Source: Caprella mutica (taxonomy: Eukaryota; Arthropoda; Malacostraca; Amphipoda; Caprellidae). Taken from it: a stretch of 64,000 bases of DNA. Positions 33,980 to 45,563 of the stretch are shown here, piece by piece (positions within the stretch are counted from its first letter, which is position 1; each line of letters opens with the position of its first letter). A program made the translations under genes and the position numbers. The stretch spans positions 372,001 to 436,000 of the forward strand of contig CANNZV010000121.1 of NCBI GenBank assembly GCA_947561585.1. Reading direction: 5' to 3'. A model generated the notes under the pieces. That model saw only the letters and a program-made list of their open reading frames with translations, was not told the origin of the DNA and made no database searches.

Positions 33980-36900
33980 CTGAAACAGAAGGTGCCTCTC
34001 AGATATATAGCTAGATTATGTAATCATCAGAGTTTGTTAGTTTGCACAGACTCAAAGTGGTGAGAAAAAAAGTAGAAAAGAAATAGAAAAGCTATATAAT
34101 TTGAAGTATCATTGAATTTTATTACAATTTTTAGAGTTAAAAGTGAATTTGTATTTAAAATAGATCGAATTACTAGAAATTTAGAATAAATTGATATTTG
34201 CAACGACAGCATTAATAAAAGCTAACAAATGGAATGAGCTACATAAAAAGTCATTTAGCTAAAACACAAAAGTCTACTGATTATTTTCAAAGACTGCTTT
34301 TCACGAAAAACCAACTTGAGTAGTTACTTAAATTGTTAGCATTTCAGCATTTATGAAGCTGCTAGATTTTCTTTCCTACCTACTAAATTGGATACAGTAT
34401 ATTAATTGCAAGACAAGTTCACATATAGCTAATACAGAGATTAATTTTTAATATTTGATCCAAATTGATAGCAATGTATTAGGGTCAAGGCCTTCTTATT
34501 TAGCTACATTTCAACAGGTCACCATTCGAAAAAATATCATTATAGCTATAACCATTTAAATGTTGGAAAATGTCAAAATATCTAAAATAGTTTAGTCTCC
34601 ATTGAAACTTTCCTTGCGCTCACCAAAGAAAATTGTAATTTGTGAGAGTAGACTTCGATAAACAAATAGAGCTTGAGTAAAAAGATTCAAACGGTAAGGC
34701 TTGATGTAAAGAAAAGTAAAAAATTATAGCTAATGGTGCTAGGACGTTTCGTAACCGGACGCTTCATTACTAGGACGCTTCGTTCCGAATCGCTACTAAC
34801 GATTTTTTTAATTCAAAATGAGTTATAAACTGAAAAATACACCAATCCCATACATTATAAATTATAGATATGTATTGAATATTTTCCACTATATGAACCA
34901 ATTACTTTAAGTTTACGAACATAATAGAAAATAGTATACAAGAATAAGAATAAAGAGTTGCGATGTTTAATTATATAGTCTTTTCTTATATGATCGAAAA
35001 TAGTTATTACTTTCGCAAAATTGCGGAAGGTTATGTTTCTTTCATTAGGTTATTTTCATTCGGTAACTTGTAACATCTGGCAATAGGAATTTTACCCTAA
35101 CGGTAATTTTTTTCCAAATTATGAAAAACAAGAGTTTTCCAATGTAGGGTAAGCTCCGAGTTCTCGGACTGAACCACATTTTCGATCATATGAGGACAAA
35201 AAAATAGGAGTATTGTTATTTAACTTCTATATCGGTTGGTATCCTTGCTATCTTTACTTCCAGCTCTTCTAATCAAAGAAATTAAGTAATGATAATCAAT
35301 TTTAATACATCTGATTAAAATCAATGTATAACCAAACGAATAAAAAATGTTTAAAAAGTAGACATTATTTTTAAAGTAGTATAAATTTATAATGAATGGG
35401 ATTGATATAAAATTGTAGTCTGCAACCCATATCTAATAAAAAATCGTTTCCATAATAAAAAATAGTTTCCATAAAAAAAAAAAAACTGGTAACGAATCGT
35501 CCTAGTACGTAACGAAATGTCCTAGCAACGAATCGTTCGGGTACGAAACGTTCAGGAACGACACGTCCGGTCACCGTAGTTAATAGAGTAGGTCTGTATC
35601 CTTTTATTATTGATGATAATATAACCTCAACAAAATTGGACTTCATTTATTTTACGAAAATAGTAATTAGTTTCACTATAGATTGATATCATTTTGCAAT
35701 TTATATAAAATATTACCTTTCAATGAATTGGTGTAGATTATGAAATCATCCTAGTGATCCTTTGACGACCACAATCAAATTTAATCTAAATTATTTTTTA
35801 GTTGTATTTTTCTCCATAGAATCCTTAAATCATAATAGTTTTTTGTAGTAACTAATAGTTAAGAGATACGAGGGTTTATATTTTCTATGTATTACTGAAG
35901 GATTGGGAACTATGAAAATACTTGTGTTTTCATTGAAATTACTCAAAGATTATAGATATTCTTAGATTTAACTGTAATGCCAAGTCATGACATATCGAAT
36001 ATTTCCAGTTTCTGTGATATTTTACATTTATTACTTCAATACTGATATATGTGTAATGGGGGGCGTACTGCCACCCATTACACCCTGCCAAGTCCTTAAA
36101 CAATCATGAAGTGTGCAGTACAACAAACTAGCAAGTACAAAAAGTTAAATTACGGCTATCTTTGACTAAATTGTCAAATAAGCTTGAAAACAAGTTTAAG
36201 TTCTCAAACCTTCAGAAATACATAGGAAATGAATAACTTCAAACCCTCCTATCTCAAAAAGTATTAGTTTCAACAAAAAATTGTTATGATTTTCGGATTC
36301 TATGGACAAAAGTACACGAGAAAAAATTTAATTTATATTAAATTTGGTGGCGGTCGTCAAATGGGAAAGATCCCATCATAGTTTGATGTAGTCATTTCAG
36401 TGTTTAGTTAGAAATCAAAATCAGAAAAAAGTAGTTTCTCTTTTCATTATTATCTAATTGATAAAAAATCATTAATTTTATTTTGAAAACCAAGATGAAA
36501 GCTTAAAAAATGCAATTAGAAATTTATATAATAATATAATGAACGAAGTAGGCTAAGAAACCAGAGTTTTTTACGTTAGTCTAAGAGGGTAGCATAATAA
36601 ATTAATAATACCTTGGCAGTGGTAACCTCGCAAATAACTTCCCCTCTCTCGGCAGCCATGATAGTCTCAAAAGAAGACACAACTGAGGCCACTTTGGAGA
36701 GACGACCATTTTCTGCCATGGCGCCTGGTGGGGGAACAAAAAAAACTGTCAGTATTGGTCAGTCTCTGCCAGGGTCTGTATTAGACTCCGACATTAATTA
36801 TTACATTCACAGATGAAACACAACCATCTTAATGTTATCATTCCGCAAGATTAATTTCCATGATCAGTTTGGGTTTATATATTTATTCTTTTGTTTTCTA

Positions 36901-39900
36901 TAGATAATATAAGTAAAAGAATTTTAAGTTTGTAAATATGAGAACTAGAATGATAAAAGATAATTTATAGATTAATTTATTAGGGTGTTTAACGTCTGCT
37001 TCGGAACCAAAGGCCATATCGCTGACGTCAAAAGGAAATTAAATACAAGGGACTGGAAGAAGCAGTCAGAGAGGAAAGTGGCTCCATGAACAAAGTCACT
37101 TACCACCGTCGGTGACAATGCTATGGATGCAGAAAACCTACTCCGTGAATACAGTCACTTACCAAGGAATGTTACGAAACGGGACACAAGCACCGGTGAC
37201 TGCACTCACGGATGAAAGAGGAAAATGAAGAGGTGATAGTAAATGAAGCCTACGAGTCTACCTAACACAAAATTCTAAGACCTCGTAGTTGAAGAGCATA
37301 ACCCTAGCGCTATCCTCTAAAACTGCAAGTAGCGTTAAAAAAAATGATAAACATGGTAAAAATGAAAAAAGACAATCCATAATCCAAATTACAACAGTTC
37401 AGGGCCAAAGGGACGCCACCCCCCTTCTCTTCCATTCCCCACAGACAGCTTCAGGATAGAGCCCCTGGGGGCAATAATTTATTGAATACCAGTACCAATC
37501 ATAAATAGCTAAGGTCAAATTATAAATGTATTACAAATAGATAGTCAGGATGTTACTAGATATCTTCTCTGTAAAATGACAAAAATCTGAATTAAATCTG
37601 CAAGGGAGGAACCAATCTCAAACCTTTCTTCAAAGTCTACTGATTTCTGATAGGCTCATCCTTTTAGCAAATAGCTATTGGTTAGGCTGGTAAAATACAA
37701 CACATAGCTAATAACTAGATAGCTAACTATGCAGTTACTTCTATAGAGAGAAGTAGGTTATTATATTTTATTATGGGTTTATCTTCTGCTTCGGAACCAA
37801 TGGCTAAATCGCTGACATCAAAAGTAAATCAAGTAGCTACAAGGGACTGGAAGATGCAGTCAGAAACAAAGTCATCTACCAGTCTTCGTGACTATGCTCA
37901 TGGACGCAGAAAAGCTACCACCAAGGAATGTGAGGATAAGGGACAAGCGCAAGTGGCTGCACTCACAGATTGAAGAGGTGATAGTAAATGAAGTCTACGA
38001 GCCTACCTAGAACAAAAATCTAAGACCTCATAATTGATGGGCATAACCCTAGCACTATCCTTTAAAACTTAGTAGCTTAAAAAATGATAAAAAAAAGACG
38101 ATACATAATCAAAATTACAACAGGTTGAGGACCCAAAGGATGCCACCCTATGTCTATTCCATCCACCATAGACAGCTTCAGGATAGAGCCTCTGGGGGCA
38201 AATAGGAAGTTATGAAATCTTCCTACGTTGGCTAGTTTTGTTAATGCGATAGCTAGCACTAAAAGATAAAAAGAGCCTAAACTAGAAAACCTTTCAAATT
38301 GATATAGATTCAGTGTTGTAACTACTTGATTGAAAATGAAACTTAAAGAGTATATAGCTAACTATAGCAGCTAATTAAAAGATTGTTTCGAATGAAGTAA
38401 AGCTCACTCACCGAACAGGTTAACAGTGAGGGGACTGGCCTTCTTCTTTTCGAGGACAAAGTTAAGAGCCTCTTTCTTGAGGTCCTTCTTCAGGAGAGGG
38501 TTGAGGAGGAGCTCTCTTAGTGGCTTGTCCTTATTGAACAGAATCTGAAAAAGAAAACACAGTTAGTAATAGAATAGGCAGCAAAGTGTCATAAATCTCA
38601 AACATGTTTCCATGACTCATCAGTAGGGTTGTGACAATATGCTTTTAAAATCATAGATCCCGGAAATATTATAGACTGAGAGAATTAAAGAGTAGCTATT
38701 GAATCGTTCTAAACCAGCAGTAGCTATATAGTATTTGATACCATTTCAATTCGTTTTGTCTATGATATTCTTGGGATCTATGATTTTAAGAGCATATTGT
38801 CACAACCCTGCTCATTAGTTTGATGGCTGGCTATTTTATTCATGATTGCAAGGAAATAAATAAAGCTAATATAATTCAGGCAGATTGTAGCCATCAGTGG
38901 TTTTAGATAAGGTAGAAGTAGATGAGTGATATTGCTATGTACTTCAGCAGTCATTTATTCAAAATTCCTGTTAGCAATATAGTTATAATTGAAAGGCACA
39001 CAAGCAAATATCATAACTAACCAACTACTATACATAACTACACAATTCAAGAGACTGAAATGATTAGGCTGTTACTCACACTGAACTCCTTGAGGTCTTT
39101 CTCTACTTGAGGCAGAGCCTTCTGCTTTGTGGCGGCAGAGTACAGAGCTGTGGCATAGCGACCCTCAACAGTGAAAAGCTGAATGGGAGCCTAGAAAGTA
39201 AGAGGAGTGTTAACAAATGTTATGAACTGTATATCAGAAAGGATATAGACATTAGACCAGGTATCTAGTAATTAATGTGTTGCTTACCTTTACAAGTTGC
39301 TGCTTGGAGGATGAAGTCGATAACTGACGGGCCTAGAAAAGAGGAACTGATTATTAATAACAATTTATTAGTTTTTATACATTAGCTATAATCTTGGCTG
39401 TAAATAAGCGTGGTAGAGCAAATATTAAATAAATCTGCATACTTATCTAAAAATGGATAAAAACAATTAAGTATATAGCTATTTCCAATAATTTGATTGA
39501 AATTCCAGCATTTACAAATAGCAACATTCCAATTTGGCTCATTTTTTGAAGATTTCAGGCCAAAACTAACATGGGAACATTGGAATTAATTCAAAATTTT
39601 AAGCCAATTAACCTTTGAAATCTAAACCAATTTATTGGCTTTAACTGACCATACTCTATAACATGGTATAAAATAGCTCCTTTTTTAACCCAGTCTGTAT
39701 TTGGTGCACACAAACCCACTGACTTACTCAAAAAGCTCAAAATCCAACATAGGAATAAATAACTATAAATCAAACTTAGCTATAATATTATTTGAAAAAA
39801 AGAAACATGAAATACAGTCTGGCCTTTTACCTATACTAATTGTTCAGAAATCTATAATGGGAGGTAGACCTACCATGTTTCAAAGCGTGGCTGCTGTGGC

Positions 39901-42900
39901 AGAAAAGTAGCCAGTTTAGTGAGAAAATGAATACAGGCAAGCTAAGGCAGCCACATTTAAGATACTTTCTAGTAGAAATTTGACTTCCTAGTGATATTTT
40001 ACACTTGAAAGCTCTGATGCATGTGCATCTATTGAGACTATTCTATGAGTGATCACTGATTTACTTGTTTTTCCACTTATTTCACCCCTCAAAAGCCAGT
40101 CTTCAGAATATGGGAGATATGTGGGATATTCTCTACAAACAATTTAGAATTAATTTCTATGTTTACATTAATTTTGCTACAAACACTTCTGAATTAATCC
40201 CTATATTTAGGTTAATTTTTACTGTGAACAGATTAATAGATCTCTAGGAAAACTTGACAGTTTCTGCAGTCTGGCTTAAAAGTCACCAGTATCTTGGCAA
40301 CTTTGTCCATACTTAGAAATATGGCAGACCTAAAGCACATATTAACCTAATTTTTTTCAAATACTAGTGGCCTCTGGTCAGCCAAGTGAAATAGTATGGC
40401 TCATAAACTCTATTCATCTCTCCAGCTCTCTCCAAAAATCACCAAATTTCTCTCAAAAATGATCAAATTATCATAACTTCTCTCAAAAAAACATTGTAGC
40501 ATAGGAGAAATATAGATATTTCTCTCCATTTGCAATTGAAGGGCACAAAATAACTGTTACAAACTCACCATTTTGATGGCCAGTTTATGACAGTTATTTA
40601 GAGCCCTTCAAAAGTTCAATTGCAAACGGAGAGAAATATCCATTTTTCCTATGTTACAATGTTATTTTGGAGAGAATTTATGATAATTTGATCATTTGGT
40701 GAGAGATATAGGTATTTTTAAAGAGAGCTGGAGTGACAAATTGAGAGTTTATGAGCCATACTTGCTATTTTACTTGGTCCCAGTCTGCAAAGCATGCACA
40801 ATCAGTCTCCAGATAATAAATTTTTGAAGCAAATTTCTCTTCAAAGATTTTCAAATTTATCCTCAAAATAGTCAAAATTTTAAAACTTAATGCTCACCAA
40901 TAATTACATGCCAGTCTGCATTTGGTGCACAAAATTTCACTGACTTCTTAAAATAGCTGAAAAAAATCCACCATAAATTCCCAGTAATTTGGCTAATCCA
41001 CTAACATTTTTCCCCTTTTTCCATCGAAAATTATTGGTAACATAGGAATAATTAGCTAAAAATCTAACGACTTAGCATGAATATTATTTTCAATGGAGAA
41101 AAATTCCTCAGACTAGTCTGGAATTTAAATATAGGCCAAATTTCTCTCCAAAATTTGAAAATTGTCATAAATTCTCTATAAAATAACATTGTGATTGTAG
41201 CATATGAGAAAAATAAATATTTTTAACCATTTGCAATTGAAGGGCTCAAATTTAAAATTATAGCATGCACTGCACTTCTTTTGATAGTTATGCAACATCA
41301 ATGTTACAGAGGCTGGAAAATTGTAAGCCAATTTTTGAGCCAAAATATCACAAAAATTCTGAGCCAAGCCAATTTGGCTAATTTTATGAACATTTCAACC
41401 CAAAATTAACATGGTAACATAGGGAATAATTCAAAATTTTAAGCTAATTAGACATATCTGAGTTATGACCTTTTGAAATCTAAGCCAATTCATTGGCTTT
41501 AACTGACATACTCTTATACATGGTGCAACATTTTAATGTAATTTCAGTTCAGAATGTTTTAGAGACTCATGAGAGAGCCGCAATTAAAAATTAAAGGGCC
41601 GCAATTTACCTGCGTGCTATGTTTCAGAGGCTGGAAAATTGTAAGCTAATTTTTGAGCCAGGATTTCACAAAAAATCTGAGCCAAGCTAATTTGGCTCAT
41701 TTTTTTAATATTTCAAGTCAAAATTAAAATGCGAACATAGGAATTAATTCAAAATTTAAAGCCAATTAGACATATCAGAGATTTGACAATTTCAAATCTA
41801 AGCCAATTAATTGGCTTTAACTGACAGTGAAATACTCTTATTAGCCAGTCTGCAGAATATGGAACATTTTTCCAAGACTCTCTGCAGGAGTTTTTGATTG
41901 AATTTTTAGAAATTGGAGATCTTGAATTAATTCTTATGTTACCATTAATTTAGCTGCGGGACATTTCGAATTAATTCCTATGTTACCATTAATTTAGCTG
42001 CAGCCCCTGCGGGAGTCTGGGAGATTCTGAATCTGCTACTGAGCTAAGTAAAAAAGTATGACTCATAAACTCTCCATTTGCCTCTCCAATAATCACCAAA
42101 TTTCTCTCCAAGATGATCAAACTATCATAAATTCTCTCTAAAATAACATTGTAACATATGAGAAAAATAGATTTTTCTCGCCATTTACAATTGAGGGGCT
42201 CAAAATGACTGTCACTGGCAGAATGTGTCTCTTCTCCCGCAGAGATTTTAATTAGAGACAGTTCTCTCTCCGACTCTCAGTAGCCAGGTAATAAAGCATG
42301 TCCAAACTCGCCATTTTAATGGCGAGTTTGGACATGCTTTAATACCTGGCTACTGAGAGTCAGAGAGAGAACTGTCTCTCTAATTAAAATCTCTGCGGGA
42401 GAAGAGACATTCTGCAGACTGGCTTATTAGGGTCACGCAGGTAAATTGCGGCCTTCAAGTGTAAAACCTTCACTAGGAACTTAGGAGATCAAATTGTTCC
42501 TTTAAAGTACCTTAAATGTGGCAACCTCAGCCAGGTTGTATTTGGTGGTAAATTTCAATGATATTTTGGCAGATATTCAATTTCCAAAAGAAAAAATTCC
42601 TGCAATGTCAGAGGATATTTAGCTATTAATTCCTATATTACCATCAATTTTAGGAGGGGAGACTGGAAAAATGTTGGAGGACTCTGGTCACGCAGGCTAG
42701 TCTGAAAAGAAGGTCACTTCAGACCCAGGATTTTTGACATAAATTGGGGTTAGGGCGCAGCAAATAACATGGGAACATAGGAATTAAATAGGACTTGGGC
42801 GCAGGATTAATCCACAAATCCTGTCATACTTTTCAGACTGGCACGCAGGTAAATTGCGGCCCTATAATCTTTAATTGCGGCCTTCTCAAGAGTCAAGAGA

Positions 42901-43484
42901 GTCTCTAAAACAATCTGAACCGAAATTAGGTACATTAAAATGTTGCATAGCTATCAAAATCAGCACAGTTCGTGCTATAATTTATTACTTTATGTTTTTA
43001 ACGAGTGTTTTGAAGATATGACGTTTCTGATGTTAGAGGCCCGTGAAGCCGCAGTTAGTTAGTAGGCCGCAATTTACCTGCTTGACCCTAGACAAATTGA
43101 TGAAAAATGTTGGCCGCTATTTCTCAGATTTTTGAAAAAGTCAGAGGAGATCAGTGTACCAAATACAAACTGGGCGACCTGGATCCATTTTCTCACTAAA
43201 CTGACAACTTAACAGACTTTCCTGTCACACTTTTAAACATAGGTATGGGATGATTTTGCACTTGCCTATTAAATTAAGACAATTCTAACAACTTAACAAG
43301 TGGCACAGCAGGGTACTCTGAAATATGGCACTAAAAACTTAACAAGCTAGGCCTCCGCCTTGTAATAGTTAGCTTTTAAACGTCACTCAATTATCAACTA
43401 GGTACTTACCTAAATGCATATTTAAAAGTGTATTAAATTCAAGAAATGACTTACCAAAATACGGAAAGGTGTTGAAGAAGCCAT
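33779..43484 (-). CDS. ATP5PO: ATP synthase subunit O, mitochondrial (OSCP), complete, six exons
   Basis: On the minus strand the exons are 43484-43455, 39332-39288, 39190-39080, 38544-38412, 36724-36612 and 33979-33779. All have GT-AG junctions, giving a 210-residue protein, close to the usual length of about 213. Residues 1-25 form a mitochondrial presequence ([20 protein letters not shown]; basic and Ser-rich, no acidic residues). The mature part has the OSCP N-terminal helical domain ([52 protein letters not shown]). The C-terminal domain carries the delta/OSCP signature region ([20 protein letters not shown]) and ends [14 protein letters not shown] sits on top of F1 and joins it to the peripheral stalk of ATP synthase in the inner mitochondrial membrane. 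The gene is convergent with SSUH2. Introns 1, 3, 4 and 5 are rich in transposons; intron 2 is only 97 bp. Confidence 0.97.
33980..36611 (-). other. ATP5PO intron 5
   Basis: 2.6 kb. It holds the 'word' element W2 at 34735-35575, and a fragment of repeat F at about 35008-35060 lies inside that element. A single arm of the TTCAGTACGACAAAC element lies at about 36105-36170. The remainder is AT-rich and unremarkable. Confidence 0.85.
34735..35575. mobile_element. 'Word' foldback element W2, 841 bp
   Basis: The left end reads GGTGCTAGGACGTTTCGT. The right end, read inward on the other strand, is GGTGACCGGACGTGTCG. Both ends iterate a degenerate word of about 15-17 bp, roughly AGGACGNTTCGTNNC. Three to four copies are at the left (34740-34800) and five to six at the right (35490-35575), in inverted orientation. 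Flanking 9-mers ATAGCTAAT (34726-34734) and GTAGTTAAT (35576-35584) match at 7 of 9. No transposase frame is present. Confidence 0.78.
36612..36724 (-). CDS. ATP5PO: ATP5PO exon 5
   Basis: Acceptor CCCCCACCAG and donor GTATTATT. It encodes [20 protein letters not shown] and [17 protein letters not shown]. The first Gly codon is split with exon 4. Confidence 0.97.
36986..37472 (-). repeat. SINE-like repeat R1, copy 4 (long form, reverse)
   Basis: On the plus strand it runs from GTTTAACGTCTGCTTCGG to GAGCCCCTGGGGGC, the full reverse complement of the long form. It is the best-preserved long copy in the window. Confidence 0.88.
37775..38199 (-). repeat. SINE-like repeat R1, copy 5 (reverse, internally deleted)
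   Basis: Runs from GGGTTTATCTTCTGCTTCGG to AGAGCCTCTGGGGGC. Several internal blocks are shortened relative to copy 4, for example the block between the GCTACCA and AAGGAATGTGA positions. Confidence 0.85.
38412..38544 (-). CDS. ATP5PO: ATP5PO exon 4
   Basis: Acceptor TCTTTTTCAG and donor GTGAGTGAG. It encodes [20 protein letters not shown], then [20 protein letters not shown] and VNLFG. Confidence 0.97.
38624..38810. mobile_element. hAT-type MITE, 187 bp
   Basis: Ends TAGGGTTGTGACAATATGC and GCATATTGTCACAACCCTG form a near-perfect terminal inverted repeat. Inversion continues inward through AATCATAGATCCC / GGGATCTATGATT. The 8-bp flanks are CTCATCAG (38616-38623) and CTCATTAG (38811-38818), matching at 7 of 8. 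The hAT-typical CAGGG end has mutated to TAGGG at the left. It is in ATP5PO intron 3. Confidence 0.88.
39080..39190 (-). CDS. ATP5PO: ATP5PO exon 3
   Basis: 37 codons in phase 0, acceptor TTACTTTCTAG and donor GTGAGTAAC. It encodes [20 protein letters not shown] and [17 protein letters not shown]. The [12 protein letters not shown] block is strongly diagnostic of OSCP. Confidence 0.98.
39288..39332 (-). CDS. ATP5PO: ATP5PO exon 2
   Basis: 15 codons encoding [15 protein letters not shown], the end of the presequence. Acceptor TCTTTTCTAG, donor GTAAGCAAC. Confidence 0.93.
40382..40777. repeat. 396-bp imperfect palindrome
   Basis: Arms start CCAAGTGAAATAGTATGGC and end CTTGCTATTTTACTTGG. Inner pairs include GGAGAAATAT-type blocks and ATTGCAATTGAAGGG-type blocks. 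The centre is CCATTTTGATGG at 40568-40579. The same centre motif is in the palindrome at 42212. Confidence 0.88.
42212..42421. repeat. 210-bp near-perfect palindrome
   Basis: Arms of about 104 bases pair almost without mismatch: CTCTTCTCCCGCAGAGATTT / AAATCTCTGCGGGAGAAGAG, ACTCTCAGTAGCCAGGTA / TACCTGGCTACTGAGAGT and CATGTCCAAACTCGCCATT / AATGGCGAGTTTGGACATG. The centre is two T residues near 42316. Confidence 0.93.
43455..43484 (-). CDS. ATP5PO: ATP5PO exon 1 (start)
   Basis: ATG at 43484-43482 encodes [10 protein letters not shown], followed by donor GTAAGTCA. The preceding minus-strand sequence, TTTACCTTGCAAAAT, gives no alternative in-frame ATG nearby. This short exon supplies the amphipathic start of the presequence. 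Confidence 0.88.
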
Positions 43485-44100
43485 ATTTTGCAAGGTAAAT
43501 CAATTTACTATATTATTTTTTTAAGTGTCAGACAGCCGACTCGACCTTTAATACCTATATACGCTCGTCGGTTTCAGAAAATTGCAAAGGCTTTCATCAT
43601 TTTCGGAATGAGAGAAACTGATGGTGCGCTACCTCATTTTATACAAACCTATTTTCAATACATATTAATTCGCTAGAAATTACTTTAGTTGTCAATGCAT
43701 TCTGTCTACATGAAGCATATTGTAGTTATGTATTAATTTTATATCAGCTTATACGGAAATTTGGATAAAAATTGAAAATTGAGGTAGTAAATCGAGAATC
43801 ATACATTTTGCTAATATCAATTCAAATGTATAATTTATTGGAAGTATGTGCAGTATGCTGATATGGTATTGGAATCAGCATATTGAGTTATTTAGTATTA
43901 TATGATTTTTTTAAAATGAATTATGATTGATGGAAAGAAAAAGAAATTTATTTTGAGAAAGCGCCATCTAGTGGTAAGTAGATCAAGTTATTGGCGAGTC
44001 ATTGTTCTATTCTCATAAATGTAACGCAAATATCTTTTAATGTATATATCAGCAAATAATATCCATAATTATAGTTCTAGAAATAACCTATTAAAAAATA
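43485..44100. other. Upstream flank/promoter region of ATP5PO
   Basis: The minus-strand promoter should lie here. I see no TATA box that can be claimed. The sequence is AT-rich with a small CpG-containing patch (CTATATACGCTCGTCGG) near 43554-43572. Confidence 0.45.
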
Positions 44101-44814
44101 AAAGGAAAAAAATTATAATGGTAGACATTTTAATTCAGAGTGCTTACACTTTTTCCTTGGAAACTATTTGGAAATCGAATAACTTCAGTGACATTTTGAT
44201 CTTATTGAATTTTTCACTCTGAATATTCGTTCTTCGCTTGTTCATTATGTGTAAAATGTGTTTACACTTGCATTTTTCCTATCTTTGATGGAAAAATCAC
44301 ATTAAATTTTTACTTCAGTGATAAAAAAGCAAGTTTGAACACATTTAAAGAAGAGCTTTTTTTCGCGCTATTAAAAATGAAAGTGTGAAACGGGCCTTAC
44401 CAAGTAAACATTACAATGTTGGGCCAACGTTGGGCCAACGTTGGCTCAATTCAGAACTCTGGGCCAACGCTGTCATGCCAGTCTCAGTGTATTGGGCCAG
44501 GAAAGGGCCGACGTTGGCCCACCTCACGGATGTCCAACGGCCCTGAACAGTATAACCACGTTTAAACGACTTATTGGTACCGGCAATACTTAACGTTGCC
44601 GATGCCTATATCGAACCGACACCAATTACCTATACATCTAATATGCTTCGAAACCATATCCACTCGTATCCAATAAATAAATCAATTCAAGAATTAAAAT
44701 TGAACATTCTTACTTTACTTGATATAATAGTACTTATAGGTGAGGTGCATATCAATTTAATTAATTTTACATATAATATCATATACAAATTAAATGGGAA
44801 GAAATGAATTGATG

Positions 44815-44889
44815 TGTGTGGGCATCGATCCTGCAACCTTGGAGCAACTATCCTGCAGTCTCCAGTACCTCTGTCACTGCGCCACCGTG
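44815..44889 (-). repeat. tRNA-like (SINE head) fragment
   Basis: On the minus strand GGTGGCGCAGTGACAGAGG resembles a Pol III A box (TGGCGCAGTGA). GGTTGCAGGATCGATGCCC about 50 bases on resembles a B box (GGATCGATGCC). It does not fold into a convincing full tRNA, so it is likely a tRNA-derived SINE remnant. A related GGCGCAGTGGTACAG stretch is at 49594-49609. Confidence 0.4.
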
Positions 44890-45563
44890 AATACATTTTA
44901 CTAAAGAAAAATTTTGATATAAAGCTAGTCGGAGATACTCAAAGATATTTTAAAGTAAATTAAACTATATTGGCAAGCACCACTTTTATAACCAAAATCA
45001 CAACTTATTCTTATTACAAATTGTACATAATAAGATGGTCAAATTTTTATGCAATTGTAACTCCTTCAAAATTCCATTCTCTATGAGTTCAAATTAAAGA
45101 AAATATTTTGAGGCCACGACTCAGAATAAAGATGAAAGCTCTGTGATGAAAGTTCAAAGTAATGAATTAATTAAAATTTGACCATAGATTACCTCTCACT
45201 CAGTAAAATATATAGGTGAGTAATTGGTTTGATATTTTGACGTATGTAATTGTGTTTCATAGAACAAACAAGAATTTTGTGCTCTGTGAAATATTTTTAT
45301 TTAAAATTGAATATAAAGTATAATTTTCAATGTGAATAATTATTTCAAACGAAAAAATAACTTTTCATACTAAATATATGAATTAACTAGCGGCCAATAT
45401 CATATTTAGGAATGAAATAAATAAAATGTTAAATTAATAATTGAAGGGACAACAAGGCTGTTTATACTAAATTATCAGAAACGGCTACAATTTCAAAAAT
45501 ATACTTAATTGAGGATATTAAATAAGTTATTTTGAGTAATTAAAGTTGGAAGAGATAGTTTAA

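Larger units (their letters stand above)
36725..38411 (-). other. ATP5PO intron 4
   Basis: 1.7 kb, more than half of it made of two R1 copies lying head to tail (36986-37472 and 37775-38199). Confidence 0.85.
39333..43454 (-). other. ATP5PO intron 1, mosaic of inverted duplications
   Basis: Most of this 4.1-kb intron is built of related blocks present two to four times in both orientations. One block (TGGCTCATTTTTTGAAG to TATTGGCTTTAACTGAC) is at 39530-39650 and recurs near 41370-41500 and 41690-41825. The block 39930-40010 recurs inverted at 42450-42535. The block 41526-41630 recurs inverted at 42841-42950. Two long palindromes are entered separately. Confidence 0.85.

Noticed and set aside
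44815..44889. A functional tRNA gene on the minus strand
   Set aside because: A- and B-box-like stretches are present, but the acceptor and anticodon stems do not form convincingly. Kept only as a possible SINE head.
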